Notes under the pieces: generated by a model | Seen by the model: the letters and a program-made list of their open reading frames with translations, nothing else | Told to the model about the DNA's origin: nothing | The model's database searches: none | Position numbers and translations under genes: made by a program | DNA from: Cryptomeria japonica | Taxonomy: Eukaryota > Streptophyta > Pinopsida > Cupressales > Cupressaceae | Direction: 5' to 3' | Length of the DNA: 64,000 bases | Assembly: GCF_030272615.1 (NCBI RefSeq) | Contig: NC_081414.1 | Location: 231,139,733-231,203,732 of the forward strand | Shown here: positions 57,797 to 64,000 of the stretch, one piece after another | Numbering within the stretch: position 1 is the stretch's first letter | How the letters are laid out: the number at the start of each line of letters is the position of its first letter

Positions 57797-58195
57797 TATT
57801 GTGACCTTTTCACACATCGCTCCATCTAGATGGGGACCCCTCTTTTTTTTTCAAGTCCTAGCCTCTTAGTCTAGTCTCTCCCCTTCTCACAGGTGAAATG
57901 AGTAAGTTTACAAGGTCTAGATGTCATGTGAATCAATCAGGAGCTCAGCTGAAGAGTCTAAAGAAGTTGCTAGTTAGTGACACTCCAAGAGTTCAAGATT
58001 AAAGGTAAAACTTCAATTGCTTCTCATAAGAAGCAAAATTCACTTTAAATACCCTTGGCCGAAGTTGTTTCCAAGAGGCCTCATCTTGCAAGTTTGAAGG
58101 GAGAAAATGAAACAAGGTGATGAGTAAATAGGCAATATTCGATTTCAATTCGCCTCATTCTCCAAGCCCCCAAAATCTTAACTTCATGTTCAAGC

Positions 58196-59075
58196 CTAAG
58201 TGAGTGCACTTCAGGTTTGGCTAGAGGGGAGCGAACTTCAAGAATTAGGCCACATGAGCGAACTTCATGTTGAGAGGTAGGAGAGTGAATTTCCATTGAG
58301 TGCCTTGTTTGAGTATATGTGTAAATATGAGTTTGAGCATTTGAGTGAGATAGTCTAAGAATTGAATTCATATGCAACGAAATGATTGAAGACAGGCTCA
58401 TTTTGAAATCTACTTCATCTCCAAGTCTTCAATAGGTTTTGCTTCATGTTTGAGCCTACATAAGCGAACTTCATGTTTAAGGGGAGATGAGCGAACTTCA
58501 CAAGTTGGAGGAGATGAGTGAACTTCACAATTTGAGGGAGATGAGCGAATTTCACCTTTAGCAACATAAAAGTGGATTTCACAAGCTAAGGAAAGAATGG
58601 TTTCCAGAGCAAGATCAAAAGGCGAAGTTCAAGTGTTGCTTCATGCGATGAATGATAGGATCTAACTTCATGTTCTTGGTAAGAGAAGCGAACTTCAAGA
58701 ATTGGAACACATGAGCAAACTTCACAACTTAAGCTATGCAAGCGAACTTCATAGATTGGACCCCCTGAGTGAACTTCAAGAATGAAGAGAGATGAGAGAA
58801 CTTCATGACTCGAGGGAGATGAGCGAACTTCACGACTCAAGGGATATGAGAGAACTTCATGACTTGAGGGAGATGAGCAAACTTCAAGGATCAAGCCATA
58901 TGAGAAAACTCCATGTTTTGGCAAACATGAGCGAATTTCATGTTGAACTTCATGAACTCCACTAGATGAGAGAACTTCATAAAATGAGGTATATGAGCGA
59001 TCTTCACAAATTGACTTAGATGAGCGAACTTCATGTTTGACCCCACATGAGCGAACTTCATGTTTCATGGGGATG
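58196..59075 (+). repeat. A4-specific 27-bp tandem array (GAGCGAACTTCATG motif)
   Basis: The word GCGAACTTCA or close variants falls at exact 27-base steps: 58688, 58715, 58742, 58769, 58796, 58823, 58850, 58877, 58904, 58931, and again 58970, 58997, 59024, 59051; an earlier run is 58464, 58491, 58518, 58545. Because 27 is a multiple of three, a minus-strand ORF (58586-59068) reads through as nine-residue EVRS-type repeats. That ORF is a by-product. Confidence 0.85.
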
Positions 59076-59263
59076 AGCGAAGATGAGCGGATTCTCTTAA
59101 TATTCTAAGGAGGATTAATCAAACATTGTTTTGGCACCCCTTAAGCTAAATTCAAAATTCAAATTCAAAAGGATAAGTCGGCCAGCTTAATGAAATTTAT
59201 TGTTTTAATTTAATTAAACAAGTCGGCCTATATGGAAAAAGGCACAACCTTTCCCTACTCGCC

Positions 59264-59831
59264 TATAAGAGAGAGAGCAAATAATCATTTCAAACATCAA
59301 TCAAAACAAATTCATCTCTCTAATTAGTGAACTTCAGAAGCAGATTGGAAAACTTTAGCAGCAAGATAGCAATTTCATCATCATCAACAGCGAATTCACC
59401 CCAACAAGAGCAGCGACTTCATCATTACAAGGGCGAATTTTAGCAGATTGAAGGGCAAATTTCATTCTTCAATAGCAAGGAATTAAGGCGAATTTGAAAG
59501 AGAGTGAATCTTCGGACATCAGCATTCATATCATTGATTAGATTTTGAAGTGAATATCAGAAAACAGGAGTAAGTGCATCATTTAGACTGATATAAAATC
59601 AGGAACAGGTCTGATATAGGTCTGAAAGTGATTTTGTTAAGGCGAATTAGACCTCCCTAATTCATCTAGAAGAGCAAATCATCTTACCTAGCGATTAATT
59701 TCACATTTGTTAAGATGAAAGATTGATTTAGATCAATTTTAGAGCTAGCTTATTAGATGAATAGACCTCATTAAATCAATATTTCACCACTAAATCAATA
59801 TTTCACCACTACCCTAACATATCTTTCACAG
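59264..59831 (+). promoter_or_regulatory. A4 promoter, first exon and leader intron
   Basis: TATAAGAG at 59264, transcript start probably near CAAACATCAATCAAAAC, donor GGA/GTAAGT near 59570, acceptor TTTCACAG ending 59831, ATG at 59839. Matches A2 and A3 in layout. Confidence 0.5.
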
Positions 59832-59838
59832 GTAGAAG

Positions 59839-62800
59839 ATGGCAGCTCCTAAACCAAACAAAACTATTTCTCGTCCTGCACTCATCAAGGAAGACTCGAA
59901 GAGCGGCACATTCGAAAGCAAGATCACTTTGCATTGGAACAAAATAGGAGACACCAATCTTGGGAAGTTTGACACCAAGAAGTTCAGGTACCCATCATAC
60001 ACAAGTGAACCTACTACTACAGCCAAGAAAATGATTGAAAGTGGGATCATAAATGCAGCTGGCTTTCCTCCCACGGTGCAATGCTATGAGCCAATTGTGG
60101 AATGTGCTTAACATTATGACTCTACCTCAAGAAGAATTGTGGCGAAGGATGGAACAGTGCTTGCATATCTCTCGGAGATAGCAATCAGTGAAACATTTCA
60201 TCTACCCAAACCTAATGTCATGGTCTACATAAGCATGGAAGGAGCTAAATATGCCTATGATGATGATCCAGATGCTTGTGTGAAGATCATTGACAAGTTT
60301 TGGTTGAAGAAGAGTAGAGGTGGTAGAAGTAGATGACCCGATAGACTACATAGGGTGGACTTCAATGATGAATTCAGAGACTTCATCACTCTACTCCATC
60401 GATTGGTTGGTGCACCTAAGGCTTCATATTTCAAGGACTGGATGTTCTACTTCATTGAGACTATCACTCATGGCAAGAATGCAATCAATTGGGAGAGGCT
60501 CATCAGCAACAACATTGATCTACAGCTAAGGAGACTGATGCGGACCAGAACATTCTATATGAATTCCTACATCATATACTCCCTTGCTAGAAATTATGAG
60601 TATCCAGGACTTATGTACACGGGCGTTGTAGGAAGGAGACCCGAAGAGATAAAGTTGCATGAGTGTTATCCACAACTCAATCATCCACCAAAACAACACT
60701 ATAGGAGAGTGAATGATGCATTCACTATGCATATCATGAGCACGCTTCAAGGTGGATTGCAATGAAGACTCTCCCCAGAAGCACAAGCATTGATAGAAAA
60801 AAATGGTGCATGGTTCATCCAATTCCCGAAATTCACATATATTAGAGTTCAAGGATGTCCTTCTCCTCCCTACATGTTGTCGCGCTACCCAACGAATAGA
60901 GTGGTGTTACTCGAGGTGGTGAGACAACTGATGGCATATGTCAAGGCATAAAGGCATAAGCATGGAACCAGTGTTTCTTTTCCTATGACACTTGGAGATT
61001 CTGTTGAAGCATGCCCTTCCATTCATGAAGTTGAGGATGCCAAGAGAGAATTGGCACTCCATTCACTCAATCCATTTGTCATGTCCCCTCCTTAATCATT
61101 ATATATACATATGAAATGAAGAAATAATTATTATTAATTAATATAATAATTACCAACGAATTATTTATTATTTATTTGTTTATTAAATTAATAATATTAT
61201 AAACATAATTTACATATTATGTTTATTACTTATAATATTATTTATTACTTATTTATTATTTATTTATTTATTAATAATTTTAAATTAATAATATTAGACA
61301 TTATTAGCTCTATATTAAGGAAGATACATGATTCCCTCAAATCAGTGACTAAAAGTTATTAAAAGAAATCTAAAGAATGTGGTTACGTGGCTGCCCAATT
61401 AGAGGAGGTTGCATACGTTTAAAGGAAATAATGCAACAGCAATTATCTTTAAGATGGGCAATGAATTAACATTAAGATTAGAGTGATCTCTATTAGTAAG
61501 GGGTAGTGATTACTACTAAAAAGATAGCAAATATTAAACAACAAAAAGGCACGATTAATAGGTAGTCAAAAGGCTCGATAAAGAGGCGCGTCTCGTCATA
61601 AGACAAGATATTTAATAGAAGTCATGATGAGAGAAAGGAAAAAATACGGGAGGAATAGTAAGAAAATAAGCCTGACTAATAACAGTCATCACACAGCATA
61701 GGGAGAATAGTTAAAAGATAGCACGTAAAAATTAAGGATACACATACAAGAAGTTTGCTGGCCTTAAGGAATAAAGTAATACTAATATGATGTGGCACTA
61801 TTCAATATTATTAATACTGTAATAATATAATATACTGTAATATAATATAATATAATGATGTCAATATAGCATAATGCTGGTAATAAAATATCAGACTGTA
61901 ATATAATATAATAATAATATTACATAAATATGTAATGTAATATAATAATGTTATTACATAATGTAGATAACATAATATAATGTTATTAGTGGGATATAAT
62001 ATAATAATGTCATAATGACAGTTAATAAATAACTGTCTATATGACAATTAAGTAAATTATATGATATAGTCTGTAATACCTTGTGGTATCTTGTGTGATT
62101 CTCCTTGAGGATAGGAGGAGGAAAGACAAGGGAGACAACGCAGGAACTGCAGATTGGAGACCAGACTGTGGGTGCAGACAGGTAAGAGGTGTCACGGAAT
62201 GTAGGTGTAAATAGATATAAATAATAATATTTAATATATATATATTAATATAAATAATGAACATCTGAATACACATGTTAAGGAAAGGTTCTTAGGTGTT
62301 AATTAATACGTATGAACATAAGTAATAAATACGTATCAATGAATAGTAGGAATATATGTTAAAGAAATAAATGTGAATATTGGTTAATGAACATTTTTAT
62401 GCATATATGTTAGGGAATACATGTTAAATCGGGAATATGTAAATGTGGATTATGAAATGGAAAATAGTAATAAATGCAAAAATGTATTATAAATGTGAAA
62501 TACATGTTGGAGGCTATAGGGAGGAAACTCCCCTTAGTCTAAGGGAGGGATTATGATAATTCCTAGGGCAGTATATATACTGAAAACTGATATGCATATG
62601 TATGGCTTGGTTGATTAAACTCAACCAAGAAGAGACGGATCTGGCCGGTCCCCTCTGAGGACTTGGATGATGGAGGCATCACCCAAGGCAAGGAATAGAC
62701 AAGGGTATTCCTTGGATGGCTTGGGTGTAAGAGGTTACACACAAGACAGGATTCGAACTCATCTTCGATTTCCCGAAGGGCTTGGAACCAAGGGGTTCCA

Positions 62801-64000
62801 AGAAGGCGAGCTTCACGGCCGCCTAAGGACATACTTTTGTATGGCATTTGTATCCTGTTTATTAGATGAAAATTATGATCACGTTAATTAAGTATTAAAG
62901 ATAGATTGCAAATTAAAAATGGTTTATATATATATATATATTTATATGTTGTATTCTAACAATCTGTTTTGCAGGACAGTAATCTCTAACTAGTAGGGAC
63001 ATTACACCATTCACACCTAAAGATTGCTTTGATCCATATGATAATGTCAAAGCAGTTTTGGGAAAGAAGTATGGACACCAGTGGCAATTAGAAGATTATT
63101 GGATGAACGTTCAAAATGATGTGGAGGTGAAGATGTATTCCAGGCTATCTCTAGATTTTATCAAGAAATGCAAGTTGTTTCATGTTGCCGATCAAGTTTA
63201 AGACAGCGGCAAATATCTCCAAGTAGCCTACGCCAAAGAAGACAAAGAGATCAAATTCAAGTGGGTAGATATGGAGGTTGTTGATTTGAAAGAATTGATG
63301 AAACCAGCTTTAGAATACACTCACATATGGATAGACATACAGCACCAGAAGTTGAAAGAACAGAATTTAGCAATGAAATTCCACTTAGAAGAAAAGGCAG
63401 ATGGTGAAGATGAAGCGAGCCCAAGTGGGAGTGCACTTCATCCATCTCACTCAAGAGGTTCAAAGAGAGAGGAAAATCATGGAGAAAAGGAGCCCTCAAG
63501 GAAGAAACAAAAATCAAATTCAAGTCATCCTTCCTCCAGACATGAAGAAGAATTGAATCAGAGAAAAAGACATGACGAACAAAGGATAGAAAAAGAGTTG
63601 AGTCAAGGAGCTAACGAATCAGTAGAATCCACATTTTACAATGATAAGGGAAAGGAGAAATTATCACAAGAGCAGGAAGATCTCACTCATCATATCCAAG
63701 AGATCGAAGGAAATGAAGCAGAGGACAACGATGAGACTACCTCACCACCTAGAGATGAGCAACTGCATGAAGAAACACAAATTCAAGAAGGAAGATCCTC
63801 TATCCCGAAATGGCTAAAAGAAAGACTAGCCCAAGAGGTAATAGTAGTTGATAAAGAACCAACATACAACATAGTGAGCCTTCTAAGCCAAACTTGAGAA
63901 GCCATCGAGAAGAAGAAAGCTACAAAGATGTCCAAGGTGATTAGAGATGATTCAGGATCAAGGAAGTTGCAAATAGCTACTCCAAGGGTTGAGAAGTATG
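59839..64000 (+). pseudogene. Type-A element protein, A4 copy (split by a solo LTR, 3' end outside)
   Basis: ATGGCA at 59839 opens a frame like A2: IGDTNLGKFDTKKF, AGFPPTVQCYEPIVECA, AYLSEIAISETFHLP, DFITLLHRLVGAPKASYF, INWERLISNNIDLQLRRL. Stops at 60109 (TAA), 60334 (TGA), 60763 (TGA) and about 60947 (TAA) lie in this part, all in one frame. After RELALHSLNPF the solo LTR 61077-63006 intervenes, and the frame resumes as TPKDCFDPYDNV. The second half has ALEYTHIWIDIQHQKLKEQN, a basic patch PSRKKQK (63500), acidic and glutamine-rich sequence, and IPKWLKERLAQEVIVV before TGA at 63895. It then continues in frame past the edge. Role unknown. Confidence 0.8.
61077..63006 (+). mobile_element. Solo LTR, 1,930 bp, inside the A4 ORF
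   Basis: Begins TGTCATGTCCCC, ends GGGACATTACA, with perfect 5-bp duplication CCATT at 61072-61076 and 63007-63011. Removing it plus one CCATT restores the A4 reading frame exactly. It is very AT-rich at 61110-61300 and 61800-62050, with TATATATA boxes near 62573. No protein-coding content. Confidence 0.9.

Larger units (their letters stand above)
57797..64000 (+). mobile_element. Element A4 (runs off the window), inserted in A3
   Basis: Begins TATTGTGACC (expected TGTTGTGACC with one change), then the hairpin block. The preceding bases GGACC would be the target duplication; its partner lies outside. Order as in other A units: 27-bp array, TATA (59264), intron, ORF. A 1.93-kb solo LTR splits the ORF. 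Confidence 0.75.

Noticed and set aside
58586-59068. A 160-codon ORF with nine-residue EVRS repeats
   Set aside because: The 27-base repeat keeps any frame open; the DNA array explains it without a protein.

Overview
The window looks like intergenic nuclear DNA of a land plant with a large, repeat-rich genome. I would guess a gymnosperm, perhaps a conifer, but no single marker proves this. The reasons are two exons of a plastid-type ABC1 kinase gene with intact spliceosomal junctions, a block of plant mitochondrial DNA containing an unedited-looking nad1 exon, LINE and Ty3-type relics, and many nested transposable elements. No complete, undamaged protein-coding gene is visible.

The dominant feature is a family of large transposable units. 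Each starts TGTTG, ends CAACA and is flanked by a 5-bp target duplication. None shows a pair of long terminal repeats, and no reverse transcriptase, integrase or transposase can be recognised. Most carry one long ORF of about 1,070-1,120 codons. Two subfamilies occur. Type A has copies A1 (1239-19201, minus strand, split by A2), A2 (5879-16991), A3 (55000-57796, cut by A4) and A4 (57797 to beyond the window). Type B has copies B1 (19839-26213) and B2 (36767-43406, minus strand). A seventh unit, C (28671-32460, minus strand), has type-A ends but no ORF. The shared plan is: terminus, tandem repeats whose motif is private to each copy (type A and C), TATA box, short exon, 5'-leader intron, ORF starting a few bases after the splice acceptor, second TATA box, about 0.8 kb, terminus. 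They may be giant solo LTRs with a gene inside U3, or an unrecognised element class.

The A and B proteins are homologous (shared PYMLPRYPT core, a basic KKxQK-like patch and a C-terminal coiled coil). Every copy is broken. In A1 the nine internal stops I traced are all TAG. In B2 the frame is never shifted and all seven stops replace glutamine codons of B1.

Layout: 1-1238, old repeat plus a mitochondrial-like stub; 1239-19201, A1 with A2 nested inside it, and A2 in turn carrying a hAT-like element and a solo LTR; 19202-44903, mitochondrial-derived DNA of about 9 kb split by B1, C and B2; 44904-45968, solo LTR; 46357-47204, ABC1-kinase exons; 47623-49271, LINE tail and a quinone-oxidoreductase pseudogene cut by an LTR-like sequence; 49272-54999, LTR relics, a degenerate repeat array and a retropepsin fragment; 55000-64000, A3 with A4 nested in it, and A4's ORF split by a 1.93-kb solo LTR.

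The genes do not form an operon or pathway. The ordering information comes from insertions inside insertions, most of which can be read to the base from their target duplications.
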